A stretch of 64,000 bases of DNA from an uncultured Roseicyclus sp. (lineage in GTDB: Bacteria; Pseudomonadota; Alphaproteobacteria; Rhodobacterales; Rhodobacteraceae). The notes under the pieces are model-generated. The model searched no databases and was not told the DNA's origin. It saw only the letters and a program-made list of their open reading frames with translations. The stretch lies in NCBI GenBank assembly GCA_947491935.1, contig CANLLF010000001.1, positions 1 through 64,000 of the forward strand, given 5' to 3'. This document shows, one piece after another, positions 8,195 to 18,115 of the stretch; position 1 is the first letter of the stretch, and each line of letters starts with the position of its first letter. Made by a program: the position numbers and the translations under genes.

Positions 8195-9285
8195 TCCTGC
8201 ATCTGTATATCGCGCGCCGCTTCCTGCGGGCCTTCGGCATTGTACTGGCGGTCTTCATCGCCATCCTGCTGCCGATAGACATGGCCGATCAGCTGCGCCG
8301 GATCGGGTCGGATCAGGGGTTCATGGCCGTCCTGTCTTTGGCGCTCCTGAACCTGCCGCGCGGCCTCAACGGGCTGATGCCGCTTTTCGTGATGCTGGCG
8401 ACGCTGGTCCTGTTCCTCGGGCTGGCCCGCACCTCCGAGCTTGTTGTGGTTCGCGCGGCCGGTCGCTCGGCCCTGCGCTCCGCGGCGTCCCCGGTGATCG
8501 TGGCGCTGCTGATCGGGGTGCTGTCGCTCCTGCTGCTCAACCCCCTCGTGGCGGCCACCGCGCGGCAATACGATCTGACCCTCGCGCGCCTCTCAGGCCT
8601 TGAAAGCCGCACTGTATCGCTCACCGGTGAGGGCCTCTGGCTGCGCCAGGGCGTGGCCAGCGAACAGACGGTGATCCGGGCCAGCGGCACAAACTCCGAC
8701 GGCACACATCTGTTCGATGCCTCGTTCTTCACATTCAACGTCGATGGCGTGCTGCTGGAACGTATGGACGCGCGGGAGGCCGTTCTGGAGCTCGGGGCCT
8801 GGACGCTGACGGGTGTGAAGCGCTGGCCGCTGGCCGGATCGGCCAATGCGGAGGCGGATGCGGAACTTTATGACACACTTACTCTGCCCTCCACCCTGAC
8901 CGCCGAGCAGATCCGGGACAGTTTCGGCAAACCGGAGACGGTGCCGATCTTTGAATTGCCGGGCTTCATCCGGCAACTCAACGATGCCGGCTTCGCCGCG
9001 CTTCAGCATCGCACATGGTTCCAGATGCAGCTATCGTCCCCACTCCTGCTGGCCGCCATGGTCCTGATCGGGGCCGGCTTCACCATGCGCCATACGCGGT
9101 TTGGCAAAACCGGTATCATGGTGATGAGCGCCATCCTTCTGGGGTTTGGCGTCGTGTTCCTGCGCCGGTTTGCGGAAGTGCTTGGAGAGACGGGGCAAGT
9201 TTCGGCAACACTTGTCGCCTGGACGCCGCCAATCGCGGCAATTCTCTTGGCTCTGGGCCTTCTTTTGCATACGGAGGATGGGTGA
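8191..9285 (+). CDS. lptG: LPS export ABC transporter permease LptG
   Basis: This 364-aa paralogue of LptF has the same layout: N-terminal TM segments beginning with 'LYIARRFLRAFGIVLAVF', a periplasmic domain and a C-terminal TM bundle. With LptF and the ATPase LptB (not in this window) it drives lipopolysaccharide towards LptD. The ATG at 8191 overlaps the lptF stop by four bases (ATGA), and its own stop overlaps the lptD GTG, so the three genes are translationally coupled. Confidence 0.93.
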   Translation: MILHLYIARRFLRAFGIVLAVFIAILLPIDMADQLRRIGSDQGFMAVLSLALLNLPRGLNGLMPLFVMLATLVLFLGLARTSELVVVRAAGRSALRSAASPVIVALLIGVLSLLLLNPLVAATARQYDLTLARLSGLESRTVSLTGEGLWLRQGVASEQTVIRASGTNSDGTHLFDASFFTFNVDGVLLERMDAREAVLELGAWTLTGVKRWPLAGSANAEADAELYDTLTLPSTLTAEQIRDSFGKPETVPIFELPGFIRQLNDAGFAALQHRTWFQMQLSSPLLLAAMVLIGAGFTMRHTRFGKTGIMVMSAILLGFGVVFLRRFAEVLGETGQVSATLVAWTPPIAAILLALGLLLHTEDG

Positions 9286-11438
9286 GGCGCCGCGTGAGCC
9301 ATATGTTTGCGGCCGCACTGGCTGTGCTCGTCTGCATGGGACATCCCCTTGCGGCGCAGGGCACCTCTACGCTGCCACCCGCCACCCTGATCGCTGACAA
9401 TATCCGTTTCGATGGCGGCGACAGCGTATCGGCCCGCGGCTCGGTCGAGGTGTTCTACAATGGCGCGCGCCTGCGGGCGCAGTCGATCACCTTTGACGGC
9501 ACCACCGACACCCTGCAGGTTGAAGGCCCCCTGACGCTGACCGATGCGTCGGGCAATGCCGTGATCGTCGCGGAATTCGCGCAGCTCAGCGACGATCTGC
9601 AAAACGGTGTCTTGCAATCCGCGCGCTTGGTGCTGGACCGTCAGCTTCAGATCGCCGCGACTGAGATCGAACGCTCCGAAGGGCGCTACACGCAGCTCTA
9701 TCAGGCCGTCGCGTCGTCTTGCGAGGTATGTTTCGAGAACCCGACGCCGCTTTGGGAAATCCGCGCACGCCGCATCATCCACGATGAGCAGGAACAGCAG
9801 CTCTATTTCGAGAATGCGCAATTCCGGATCATGGGCGTGCCGGTCTTCTTCCTGCCCCGCATGCGCCTGCCCGACCCGACGCTGGAACGCGCCACCGGGT
9901 TCCTGGCCCCGTCCATTCGCGCCGATGACCGCACCGGCACGCAGATCCGCGTTCCCTATTTCGTGCGGCTTGGCGATCACGCCGATGTCACGATCACGCC
10001 GTGGATCGGCGTCGGGTCCCAGACATTGGAGGCCCGCTACCGGCAGGCCTTCCGCAATGGCGAGGTTGCGGTTGAAGGCGCGGTCTCTTGGGATGATCTG
10101 ACCGATGATGCCACACGCGCCTACCTCTTCGGCAATGGTCAGTTTGATCTGGCGCGCGATTTCACGCTGGACCTGCAGGTGCAGGCGGTCAGCGACCGGG
10201 GTTATCTGACGACCTACGGCTTCGATGATCCCGACATTCTGGAGAGCTTTGCCCGGATCAGCCGTGTGCGGCGCGACGAATATATCGAAGCCTCCGCCAC
10301 GCTCTACCAATCCATCCGAGAGGGGGTGAACAACGACACCCTGCCCACCCGCGTTGCCCATGCGGAGATCACGCGTCGGATCACCCCACCCCTGATCGGC
10401 GGGCTGTTGACCGCGGAGCTGGAGGGCACCGGTTTCTATCGCTTCTCCACGGCGGAGGCGACGATGACCGACCCCAATGGCCGCGACGTGTTCCGCGTGA
10501 CAGGCGAATTGGACTGGCGTCGCTCAGAAACCTTCGGCGGATTGTTGACCACGTTCGAGACAGCCTTGCATGGCGGCATTTACAACACCCAGCAGGGCGG
10601 CGCGCTGAACGGCGCCGAAACCCGCGTGACGCCTTATGCTGCGGTCGAATTCCGCTATCCAATGCAGGCAGTCTCCCCGGGCGGCGTCAGCCACGTGATT
10701 GAGCCAATCGCGCAGTTTGTCTGGTCGGAAACGTACGGCAACGAAGTCCCGAATGAGGACAGCTTCATCGTGGAATTCGACGAGGCCAACCTGTTTTCCC
10801 TCGACCGGTTCCCGGGCTCGGACGAGCGCGAAGTGGGGCCACGGGCCAATGTGGGCCTCAGCTACTCGCGCATCGCACCGTCCGGCTGGACGCTTGGGGT
10901 GGCCGGCGGCGTCGTCTTCAGAACCGATGAACAGAACCAGTTGACCGATGGATCGGGCCTCAACGGCGTGCAATCGGATTTCCTGATGGCAACCCATCTC
11001 AGCTTCAACGATCAATTGACGCTGGTGAACCGCTCGCTCTTTGACAACGCGCTCGATTTCACGTCGTCGGAATTGTCGCTCTACTGGTCCGGCGACCGGC
11101 ACGACCTCGTGACCAGCTACACTTACCTGGAAGCGGATCTGGGCGAAAATCGCCCCGAAGACCTCGCGGAATGGACTTTTGACGCGAATTACAACCTCAC
11201 CAGCGGGTGGGAGGCCGGCGTCAACTGGCGCTATGATTTCATGGAAACGAGCCCGACCCGCGCAGGCCTGTCCCTGGGCTTCCAGAATGAGTGTGTTGAT
11301 ATGGAGTTTTCCGTATCACGCCGCTATACCACGTCGACAACGCTTGAACCGGCCACCAGCTTCGGATTTACCGTATCCTTGGCGGGCTTTGGTGCCGGGC
11401 GTGAGGGCCGGTCGACGGCGCGCAGCTGCCGGGGATAA
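9282..11438 (+). CDS. lptD: LPS-assembly protein LptD
   Basis: LptD is the outer-membrane beta-barrel that inserts lipopolysaccharide into the outer leaflet. I chose the GTG at 9282 (718 aa): GGAGG lies at 9273-9277, GTGA overlaps the lptG stop, and a signal peptide ending near 'GHPLAAQ' follows. The N-terminal OstA/LptA-like jellyroll ('LIADNIRFDGGDSVSARG') precedes the barrel. Cys pairs occur in 'SCEVCFE' and near the C terminus ('NECVDM', 'RSCRG'), consistent with the disulfides known in LptD. The barrel ends after alternating aromatic strands. Confidence 0.94.
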   Translation: MRRRVSHMFAAALAVLVCMGHPLAAQGTSTLPPATLIADNIRFDGGDSVSARGSVEVFYNGARLRAQSITFDGTTDTLQVEGPLTLTDASGNAVIVAEFAQLSDDLQNGVLQSARLVLDRQLQIAATEIERSEGRYTQLYQAVASSCEVCFENPTPLWEIRARRIIHDEQEQQLYFENAQFRIMGVPVFFLPRMRLPDPTLERATGFLAPSIRADDRTGTQIRVPYFVRLGDHADVTITPWIGVGSQTLEARYRQAFRNGEVAVEGAVSWDDLTDDATRAYLFGNGQFDLARDFTLDLQVQAVSDRGYLTTYGFDDPDILESFARISRVRRDEYIEASATLYQSIREGVNNDTLPTRVAHAEITRRITPPLIGGLLTAELEGTGFYRFSTAEATMTDPNGRDVFRVTGELDWRRSETFGGLLTTFETALHGGIYNTQQGGALNGAETRVTPYAAVEFRYPMQAVSPGGVSHVIEPIAQFVWSETYGNEVPNEDSFIVEFDEANLFSLDRFPGSDEREVGPRANVGLSYSRIAPSGWTLGVAGGVVFRTDEQNQLTDGSGLNGVQSDFLMATHLSFNDQLTLVNRSLFDNALDFTSSELSLYWSGDRHDLVTSYTYLEADLGENRPEDLAEWTFDANYNLTSGWEAGVNWRYDFMETSPTRAGLSLGFQNECVDMEFSVSRRYTTSTTLEPATSFGFTVSLAGFGAGREGRSTARSCRG

Positions 11439-11512
11439 GGCAGGCGCCTGATATCGGCGGAACGTGAAGGCACGCCACCATGGCGGACGAGCAATTGACT
11501 GGGGTTTCAGGC

Positions 11513-12757
11513 ATGAATGGCATCATCCGGGCAATAGGAACGCTGACGCAGCGTATCGGTCTTGCGGCGGCGATCAGCTGCGGCGCGCTGACACTGCCCG
11601 CTGCCGCGCAGAACCCGTTTGAAGCGGCGATTCGCGTCGACGATCAGATCGTAACCACCTTCGAAATCCAGCAACGCATGGCGTTCTTGCGCGCCCTGAA
11701 TGCGCAGGGCGACCTGCGCGAGCAGGCCGTTGAGGCGCTGGTGAACGAGCGCCTGCAACGCAGCGCCGCAAGCCGCCTGGGCGCCGAGGCCTCGCCCGAG
11801 GATATCGAGACCGGCCTTGAGGAATTCGCCGCCCGCGCAAATCTGGGGCCCGAACAGTTCCTGCGCCAGATGGCGCAATCGGGGATCGCGCCGGAAACCG
11901 TGCGGGATTTCGTGGCCAATGGTATCTCGTGGCGCAACGTGGTGCGTGCCCGCTTCGGATCCCGCACGCAAGTCACCGACGAAGACGTCGAACGCGCCAT
12001 GGAATTGGGCACGATTCTGGGCGGCGGGATCGAGATCATTCTGGCCGAGATCATCATTCCGGTGACGCCGCAGAATCAGGCCAACCTGGAAAGCGAATTG
12101 GCGCGTCTGGGCGCGCAGATTAACGGCTCGACCGAGCAGTTTTCCGAAGCGGCGCGGCGATTCTCGGCCGCACCCACCCGCGAAGCCGGTGGCGTGACCG
12201 GATGGCGCCCGCTGCGCGAATTGCCCGAAGGCCTGCGCGACCGCTTCATGACCATGGGCGTGGGTCAGGTGACCGAGCCGGTGCCGCTTGGCGGCGGCCA
12301 GGCGTTTGCCCTGTTCCAGTTCCGCGGCCAGCGCGAGGTTGAGGCCCCGACCCTGCCCGTGACGGCCATTGACTACGTGACCATCGCGATTCCCGGCGGG
12401 CGCAGTGCGGAAGCTCTGGCCGAGGCTGAGCGACTCCGCGTTTCGGTGGATACGTGCAACGATTTCAACGGCGTGATCCCCGGCGGATTTGAACGGCAAA
12501 GCGTGGCCCCGGGGCAGCTGGCGGAAGATATCGCGCTGGCCCTGCGCACGCTGGATGAAAACGAGATGTCGACCTCCGTCACCCGCTCCAACGGCGCTAT
12601 CCTGCTGGCCCTGATGCTGTGTGACCGCGTCACCGCGGATCCCGAAGGCGGGCGTGATCAGGTGCGCGAGCGGCTGATCGGCCAGCGGCTTGAGGCCTAT
12701 GCCAATGGCTATCTCGAAGAGCTGCGGGCCGAAGCCAACATCACGTATCTGAACTGA
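11513..12757 (+). CDS. surA: SurA-like periplasmic peptidyl-prolyl isomerase
   Basis: This periplasmic chaperone/parvulin probably escorts outer-membrane proteins such as LptD. From the ATG at 11513 the 414-aa product has a signal peptide ending 'LTLPAAAQ'. An ATG at 11480, with a GAAGG before it, is an alternative that adds 11 residues. The N-terminal SurA domain ('AIRVDDQIVTTFEIQQRMAFL') is followed by a parvulin domain ('ARRFSAAPTREAGGVTGWRPL') near residues 215-235. The order lptD-surA-pdxA-rsmA matches that of enterobacteria, which supports the assignment. Confidence 0.88.
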   Translation: MNGIIRAIGTLTQRIGLAAAISCGALTLPAAAQNPFEAAIRVDDQIVTTFEIQQRMAFLRALNAQGDLREQAVEALVNERLQRSAASRLGAEASPEDIETGLEEFAARANLGPEQFLRQMAQSGIAPETVRDFVANGISWRNVVRARFGSRTQVTDEDVERAMELGTILGGGIEIILAEIIIPVTPQNQANLESELARLGAQINGSTEQFSEAARRFSAAPTREAGGVTGWRPLRELPEGLRDRFMTMGVGQVTEPVPLGGGQAFALFQFRGQREVEAPTLPVTAIDYVTIAIPGGRSAEALAEAERLRVSVDTCNDFNGVIPGGFERQSVAPGQLAEDIALALRTLDENEMSTSVTRSNGAILLALMLCDRVTADPEGGRDQVRERLIGQRLEAYANGYLEELRAEANITYLN

Positions 12758-12763
12758 CGCGTC

Positions 12764-13759
12764 ATGGCGCCGCCCGGTCCGATTGCGGTGAGTGTGGGTG
12801 AGCCCGCCGGGATCGGCCCCGAACTGGTCGCCGCCGCCTGGACCCGATTGGGCGCCCGCCTGCCGTTTTTCGTGATCGGAGATCCGCGCCATCTGACGGG
12901 ATACGGCGCAAAACTCATCGAGATTGCCCGACCGGCCGACGCCATGGCCGTTGCCTCGCGCGGGCTGCCCGTGCTGCCGCATCCCTTCGCTGCCGACGCG
13001 ATCCCGGGCGGGCCTGACCCGGCCAACGCGCAGGGCGTGGTGGACGTGATCGCGCGGGGCGTCGATCTCGTGATGCAGGGGGAGGCCGCGGCACTGACGA
13101 CGGCGCCGATCCACAAGAAGGCGCTGATCGACGGCGCTGGCTTCCGGTTTCCGGGCCATACGGAATACCTGGCCCATCTGGCCGGGGTGGAGCGGGTGGT
13201 GATGATGCTCGCCTGTCCACAATTGCGCGTCGTGCCCGCGACGATCCATATCCCGCTGTCCGAGGTGCCCGGGGCGCTCAACACCGCCCTGCTCCACGAT
13301 ACGATCCGCATCACCCACACCGCCCTGCGCGAGGATTTCGGGCTGGAGGCACCCCGGATTGCGGTGGCCGGGCTGAACCCCCATGCCGGGGAAGGCGGCG
13401 CGATGGGCCGCGAGGACATGGACCTGATCGCCCCCGCGCTTGCGGCATTGAGAGCCGAGGGGCTGGCGCTGTCCGGGCCCCATTCGGCCGATACGATGTT
13501 TCACGAAACCGCCCGCGCCGGATACGATGCGGCGATTGCCATGTATCACGACCAGGCCCTGATCCCGATCAAGACGCTGGATTTTTCGGGCGGGGTGAAC
13601 GTGACCCTTGGCCTGCCCTTCATCCGCACCTCCCCCGATCATGGGACGGCGTTCGACATCGCGGGCAAGGGTGTGGCCGACCCGACCAGCCTGATCGCCG
13701 CGCTGAACATGGCACGGAACATGGCCGATGCGCGCGCCGCCAGCGGAGGCGGGCCGTGA
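12764..13759 (+). CDS. pdxA: 4-hydroxythreonine-4-phosphate dehydrogenase
   Basis: PdxA (331 aa) oxidises 4-phosphohydroxy-L-threonine in pyridoxal 5'-phosphate synthesis. Family features include 'SVGEPAGIGPELV' at the N terminus, 'TAPIHKKAL', 'FPGHTEYLA', 'GLNPHAGEGG' and the metal-binding 'YHDQALIPIKT'. It begins 6 bp after the surA stop and is therefore in the same transcript. The surA-pdxA-rsmA order is conserved in many proteobacteria, although PdxA has no mechanistic link to envelope assembly. Confidence 0.95.
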   Translation: MAPPGPIAVSVGEPAGIGPELVAAAWTRLGARLPFFVIGDPRHLTGYGAKLIEIARPADAMAVASRGLPVLPHPFAADAIPGGPDPANAQGVVDVIARGVDLVMQGEAAALTTAPIHKKALIDGAGFRFPGHTEYLAHLAGVERVVMMLACPQLRVVPATIHIPLSEVPGALNTALLHDTIRITHTALREDFGLEAPRIAVAGLNPHAGEGGAMGREDMDLIAPALAALRAEGLALSGPHSADTMFHETARAGYDAAIAMYHDQALIPIKTLDFSGGVNVTLGLPFIRTSPDHGTAFDIAGKGVADPTSLIAALNMARNMADARAASGGGP

Positions 13760-13855
13760 GGCGGCCGATCGCCGCGTGCTCGGCCCCTTGCGGGCCCTTG
13801 CGCCCCGGGCGCGACCCGGCCCGGATAAAGCGCGTTGGGCTCCGGGGCTGGCTTG

Positions 13856-13920
13856 GGGAGGGGGCCTCCCGCCCCCGCGCCTGCGGCGCCCCCCGGGGGG
13901 TATTTGAACCCAGTGGAAGG
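13856..13920 (+). repeat. Family A intergenic repeat, copy 2
   Basis: This plus-oriented copy reads GGGGGCCTCCCGCCCCC, a GCGCCTGCGGCGCC arm, CCCCGGGGGGTATTTGA, then ACCCAGTGGAAGG. The last bases, GGAAGG at 13915-13920, sit 8 bp before the rsmA ATG and are the only good ribosome binding site there. The repeat therefore appears to supply the translation start signal of rsmA. Confidence 0.7.
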
Positions 13921-13928
13921 TGTGCGGG

Positions 13929-14771
13929 ATGAGTGCGATCGACGATCTGCCCCCCTTGCGGCAGGTGATCGCCACCCATGGGCTATCGGCACGCAAGGCG
14001 CTGGGGCAGAATTTCCTGCTGGATCTGAATTTGACCGCAAAGATTGCCCGGATCGCCGGGGATCTTTCCGGGGCGGATGTGTTGGAAGTGGGGCCGGGCC
14101 CCGGCGGGCTGACACGAGGGCTTTTGGCCGAGGGCGCGCGGCGGGTTCTGGCCGTCGAGAAGGATGCAAGGTGCCTGCCTGCGCTGGAAGAGATCGCGGA
14201 GGCCTATCCCGGACGGTTGGAGATCCTGAATGCCGATGCGCTGGATGTGGATTGGGCAACGCAGCTGGCCCCGCCCCGCAAGATCGTGGCCAATCTGCCC
14301 TACAATGTGGGCACGGAACTTCTGGTGCAGTGGCTGACGCCGCCATCCTGGCCGCCGCAATGGGACAGTCTGACCCTGATGTTTCAACGCGAGGTGGCCG
14401 AGCGGATCGTGGCGCAACCGGGCGCGAAGGCCTATGGCCGCCTCGCTGTGCTGGCCCAATGGCGGGCCGACGCGCATATCGCCATGACATTGCCGCCCGA
14501 GGCGTTTACGCCGCCACCCAAGGTGCGATCCGCCGTCGTACATCTGACGGCATTGCCGGAGCCGCGGTTTGAGGCCGATGCCACGGTGCTGAGCCGCGTG
14601 GTGAAGATGGCCTTTGGACAGCGGCGCAAGATGTTGCGCGCCGCACTGAAGGCTCTGGCCCCGGATATCGAGGATCGGCTGATCGCGGCGGGGCTGACCC
14701 CCACGGATCGAGCCGAGCAGGTGCCGATCGAGGGCTTCTGCGCCCTCGCCCGGGTAATGGCCAAACCCTGA
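13929..14771 (+). CDS. rsmA: 16S rRNA (adenine(1518)-N6/(1519)-N6)-dimethyltransferase
   Basis: RsmA (KsgA, 280 aa) dimethylates A1518 and A1519 of 16S rRNA late in 30S assembly. The SAM-binding '[15 protein letters not shown]' and catalytic '[15 protein letters not shown]' motifs are present, and '[12 protein letters not shown]' matches the C-terminal domain. I prefer the ATG at 13929 ([10 protein letters not shown]) over an upstream in-frame GTG at 13920 because the repeat-derived GGAAGG is then well placed. It ends the envelope/pdxA gene run. Confidence 0.95.
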   Translation: MSAIDDLPPLRQVIATHGLSARKALGQNFLLDLNLTAKIARIAGDLSGADVLEVGPGPGGLTRGLLAEGARRVLAVEKDARCLPALEEIAEAYPGRLEILNADALDVDWATQLAPPRKIVANLPYNVGTELLVQWLTPPSWPPQWDSLTLMFQREVAERIVAQPGAKAYGRLAVLAQWRADAHIAMTLPPEAFTPPPKVRSAVVHLTALPEPRFEADATVLSRVVKMAFGQRRKMLRAALKALAPDIEDRLIAAGLTPTDRAEQVPIEGFCALARVMAKP

Positions 14772-14783
14772 CCACCAAAAGAA

Positions 14784-14801
14784 AAGGCCCCTGCGGGCCT
14801 T
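14784..14801. terminator. Bidirectional terminator rsmA / DUF4167
   Basis: AAGGCCC (14784-14790) and GGGCCTT (14795-14801) form a perfect 7-bp stem with a CTGC loop between the convergent genes. A T-rich stretch follows on the plus strand (TGTCCTTCGTCTT), and TTCTTTT follows on the minus strand. It can serve both genes. Confidence 0.8.
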
Positions 14802-14811
14802 GTCCTTCGTC

Positions 14812-15432
14812 TTATTCCGCGGCTTCCTGCGGCGGCTGATCGCCACCGTCCCCACCATCGCCACCCTCGGTCTCGGCGGGCTTGCGCCGGCGGCTGCGTT
14901 GACGTTTGGGTTTGGGGGCGCTTTCGGGCGTTTCCACAAGGCCGCTGTCGCCGTCGGTCGGATCGATCACGGCATCGAAGCTGCCCTGGCTCTCGGCATT
15001 GACCGCCGGTTTGGGCTGTTCTTCCGGTTGTTGGCCGCCCTGGTTTCCGGAGCCGCCTGCGTTATCGCCACCACCGCGATTCTTCTGGTTGTTGCCACCG
15101 CCGCCGCCCTGTTGGCCGCCGCCTTGTCCGCCCTGCGCGTTCTGGCCGCCCTGTTGGGCCTGCTGCTGCTCGCGTTTGGCGTCCATCTCCCTTTGGGCTT
15201 CGGCCAACATGCGCAGATAATGCTCGGCGTGCTGCTGGAAGTTCTCGGCCGCCACGCGGTCATTGCCGAGTTGGGCGTCGCGGGTGAGCTGATTGTACTT
15301 GTCGATGATCTGCTGCGGGGTGCCGCGGACTTTGCCTTCGGGACCGGAGGAGTCGAACACGCGGTTGACGATATTGCCAACGGAGCGGTTGCGATTGCCC
15401 TTGTTCCGCGAACGGTTCTTCGATGATCTCAT
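14812..15432 (-). CDS. DUF4167 domain-containing protein
   Basis: This 206-aa protein starts 'MRSSKNRSRNKGNRNRSVGNIVNRVFDSSGPEGKVRG', the alphaproteobacterial DUF4167 domain (about residues 1-90). A Gln/Gly/Asn-rich low-complexity middle and an Arg/Lys-rich tail ('PKPKRQRSRRRKPAE') follow. The basic N terminus and the disordered tail suggest nucleic-acid binding, but I know of no established function. The ATG at 15432 is chosen because it starts exactly at the conserved domain. It lies downstream of prfA-prmC on the same strand, separated by 258 bp in which I see no gene. Confidence 0.88.
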   Translation of the reverse strand: MRSSKNRSRNKGNRNRSVGNIVNRVFDSSGPEGKVRGTPQQIIDKYNQLTRDAQLGNDRVAAENFQQHAEHYLRMLAEAQREMDAKREQQQAQQGGQNAQGGQGGGQQGGGGGNNQKNRGGGDNAGGSGNQGGQQPEEQPKPAVNAESQGSFDAVIDPTDGDSGLVETPESAPKPKRQRSRRRKPAETEGGDGGDGGDQPPQEAAE

Positions 15433-15690
15433 GGGAATACTTGGTCCAGTTGTTCTGGTCGGGGGCCTTCCCCGAAAACGCGGCGGGGCCCAATACATGT
15501 CTCAGTGTGCGGCTGGCCGGAACTGTATCCGACACCTGCGCTATCTGGTAAGAAAGGCGCGGTTGGCCGGAAAGGCCATCATGCGCACCTGAGCTTGAGT
15601 AAGCATGGCCGCGCGGGCCTGTCCAGCGTAAAACGCCTTGTTGCTGTTGTATTTACAGGAAATGGGCGGGTTTTTGCGGCAAATCTTGCT

Positions 15691-16554
15691 TCAGGGGGCG
15701 TGCGGGCGGGCATGACCCACGACGACACGGTCCTTTCGAGACAGATCGGAGTGGATTGCCACATCGTCAAGGCCTGCCGCGCGAAAGAGGGCGGAGACGG
15801 GCGGGCCCTGATCATGTCCGATCTCAACCATAAGGCGGCCAGCGGGTGCCAAATGGCGCGGCGCGGCTTCCGCGAGCACGCGGTAGGCAGCCAACCCGTC
15901 CCCTCCGGGTGTCAGGGCGATCTTCGGCTCCCATGTCGTGATCTCCGGTGGAAGAGACCCGTAGGTTTCGGCATCTATGTAAGGCGGGTTCGAGACGATC
16001 AGATCGAACTGCCCGGTCACATCCGCGACCCAATCGGAGTGACGGAACCTGACACGCGACGCCACACCGAGATCCTCGGCATTTTGCCGCGCCACGTGCA
16101 ATGCCGCCTCCGAGATATCGGTAGCCACGCCGGTCGTGCCCGGGCGTTCCGCCAGAAGCGTGAGCGCGATGGTTCCGGGCCCGGTGCCGAGATCCAGGAG
16201 CGTCTTGAAGGGCGCTGCCAGGGCTAGGTCGATCAGGGTTTCCGTATCGGCACGCGGGCACAGAACGTCCGGCGTCACACGGAACGCTCGGTCGCGGAAG
16301 CGAGTCGTGCCAAGGATCTGCGCCAGGGGTTGCCGTGCGCGGCGGGCGATGACGATGTCCTTAAATCGCTCAACGGGGCCATTGAAGGCCTCCCCGCCGC
16401 GCGTGCTTTGCTGGGTCCGAGTGAGGCCCGTCAGATGCTCGATGACCAGCGTCGCTTCCCGCGCCGCCTCATAGGGCGAAAGGAACTCCGTCACTTCGGC
16501 GATGTAATCGCGGGTCAGATCGCGCAGGAGAGGGCCCTCCGCGCCCCGCGTCAC
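15691..16554 (-). CDS. prmC: Peptide chain release factor N5-glutamine methyltransferase
   Basis: PrmC (HemK, 287 aa) methylates the GGQ glutamine of release factors. The SAM motif '[16 protein letters not shown]' and catalytic '[10 protein letters not shown]' are present, and the N-terminal helical domain includes '[19 protein letters not shown]'. Its ATG overlaps the prfA stop by four bases (ATGA), so enzyme and substrate are co-translated, a common prfA-prmC arrangement. Confidence 0.95.
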   Translation of the reverse strand: MTRGAEGPLLRDLTRDYIAEVTEFLSPYEAAREATLVIEHLTGLTRTQQSTRGGEAFNGPVERFKDIVIARRARQPLAQILGTTRFRDRAFRVTPDVLCPRADTETLIDLALAAPFKTLLDLGTGPGTIALTLLAERPGTTGVATDISEAALHVARQNAEDLGVASRVRFRHSDWVADVTGQFDLIVSNPPYIDAETYGSLPPEITTWEPKIALTPGGDGLAAYRVLAEAAPRHLAPAGRLMVEIGHDQGPPVSALFRAAGLDDVAIHSDLSRKDRVVVGHARPHAP

Positions 16555-17606
16555 CCGTCCATCTCCGCCAGGCGCAACGCCTGATCCTCTGCCGTGAGGG
16601 CATCGATGATCTCGTCCAGATCGCCGTGCATCACCTGATCGAGCTTGTAGAGCGTCAGGTTGATGCGATGGTCGGTCATGCGCCCCTGCGGGAAGTTGTA
16701 GGTGCGGATCCGCTCGGATCGGTCGCCGGAGCCGACCTGCGCCTTGCGATCGGCGGCGCGTTCATCGGCCACCTTCTGGCGTTCCGCATCATACAGCCGC
16801 GCGCGCAGGACACCCATCGCGATCTCGCGGTTGCGGTGTTGCGATTTTTCAGATGACGTCACGACGATGCCCGTCGGGATATGGGTGATACGCACCGCGC
16901 TGTCGGTCGTGTTCACGTGCTGCCCCCCTGCCCCGCTGGCGCGCATTGTGTCGATACGGATGTCATTGGCCGGAATGTCGATATCGACCTCCTCCGCAAC
17001 GGGCAGAACAGCGACGGTGGCGGCGGATGTGTGGATGCGTCCACCGGATTCGGTCTCGGGCACGCGCTGCACCCGATGCACGCCGGATTCGAATTTAAGC
17101 CGGGCAAAGACGTTTTCGCCCTCCACCCGCGCTGTAACCTCCTTGATCCCGCCAAGCTCCGATTCCGACAGCTCGACGATGTCCATCGTCCACCCCCGCG
17201 CCTCGGCATAACGGGTATACATACGCAGCAGATCGCCCGCGAAAAGCCCGGCCTCATCCCCGCCGGTGCCAGGGCGGATCTCGATCATCGCGGGCTTGGC
17301 GTCAGCTGCGTCTTTCGGCAGCAAGGCCAGTTGCAGGGACGTCTCCGCCGCCGGGATCGCCTCGCGCAAGCGGGGCAACTCCTCCTCGGCGAGCGGCTTC
17401 ATGTCGGGATCGTCCAGCATTGCCTCGGCCTCTTGGAGATCGGCCAGGAGTTGTTCGTAAGCCGCGATTTCGGCGACAACGGGCTTCAGTTCCGCATATT
17501 CGCGGCTGATCTGGGCAATCTCGCTGGCCTCGGGCCCTGCATTCAGCTGCGCTTCGAGAAATTCAAACCGGTCGGTGATCTGGCGCAGGCGGTCTCGGGG
17601 CAGCAT
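16551..17606 (-). CDS. prfA: Peptide chain release factor 1
   Basis: RF1 (351 aa) terminates translation at UAA and UAG. The anticodon-like tripeptide sits at 183-185 in 'RVPETES', a PxT form that marks RF1 rather than RF2. The catalytic GGQ lies at 227-229 ('SGAGGQHVN'). A coiled N-terminal domain covers about residues 1-100. It is the first gene of the prfA-prmC pair, and the Gln of GGQ is the target of PrmC. Confidence 0.97.
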   Translation of the reverse strand: MLPRDRLRQITDRFEFLEAQLNAGPEASEIAQISREYAELKPVVAEIAAYEQLLADLQEAEAMLDDPDMKPLAEEELPRLREAIPAAETSLQLALLPKDAADAKPAMIEIRPGTGGDEAGLFAGDLLRMYTRYAEARGWTMDIVELSESELGGIKEVTARVEGENVFARLKFESGVHRVQRVPETESGGRIHTSAATVAVLPVAEEVDIDIPANDIRIDTMRASGAGGQHVNTTDSAVRITHIPTGIVVTSSEKSQHRNREIAMGVLRARLYDAERQKVADERAADRKAQVGSGDRSERIRTYNFPQGRMTDHRINLTLYKLDQVMHGDLDEIIDALTAEDQALRLAEMDG

Positions 17607-17654
17607 CGGGTGGGGCTTTCGGCAAGGACAGGACGGGGCGGATCACGCCGCGCG

Positions 17655-18101
17655 CTAATCCTCGTGGATGGCCCGCAACCAGTGTTGAACGCGCGTCGTG
17701 TTCACGCCCAGATCGCTCATCCCGTAGCGCGAGCGCGAAAAGATGTTGATCTGCGTCCCGGCCCCTTCGGGCAACAACCGCACCGAAACGAAATCGGGGA
17801 AGCCCATCACGCGGGAGCGCACCACATAGGTGACGTGCCCCTCCTCCGCGGATCCGGCCAGGACCTCGGCGCCATTGGCCTCGGCAACGGCCTGTAACCG
17901 GGCGCCAGCCTCAGCCGGCGGGGCGTTCAGGTAAGACCCCGTCGTGCCCGTCAGCAGCGCGAAATTCGGGGTGGATGGCGCGGTCATGCCGGTCGGGTCC
18001 ACGTGCCATTCGGCGGCATCGATCGGTGCAAGGCGCACATAGATCGCGGCGGCGACAACTAGGGCAACAAGAGCGATGAGGATATAGATCAGAATACGCA
18101 T
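17655..18101 (-). CDS. DUF1499 domain-containing protein
   Basis: This 148-aa protein has one N-terminal hydrophobic segment (residues 2-23, 'ILIYILIALVALVVAAAIYV') and a DUF1499-like domain ('GARLQAVAEANGAEVL', 'YVVRSRVMGFPDFVSVRLLP', 'SRSRYGMSDLGVN'). It is probably anchored to the inner membrane with the domain in the periplasm. I chose the ATG at 18101, which follows a GGGGGT site, over an ATG three codons upstream. An alternating GC tract lies 15-31 bp upstream. The family's function is unknown. Confidence 0.8.
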   Translation of the reverse strand: MRILIYILIALVALVVAAAIYVRLAPIDAAEWHVDPTGMTAPSTPNFALLTGTTGSYLNAPPAEAGARLQAVAEANGAEVLAGSAEEGHVTYVVRSRVMGFPDFVSVRLLPEGAGTQINIFSRSRYGMSDLGVNTTRVQHWLRAIHED

Positions 18102-18115
18102 AACCCCCACATGCT

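Noticed and set aside
11507-13996. 829-codon minus-strand frame across surA, pdxA and rsmA
   Set aside because: It covers three well-supported plus-strand genes and has no domain.
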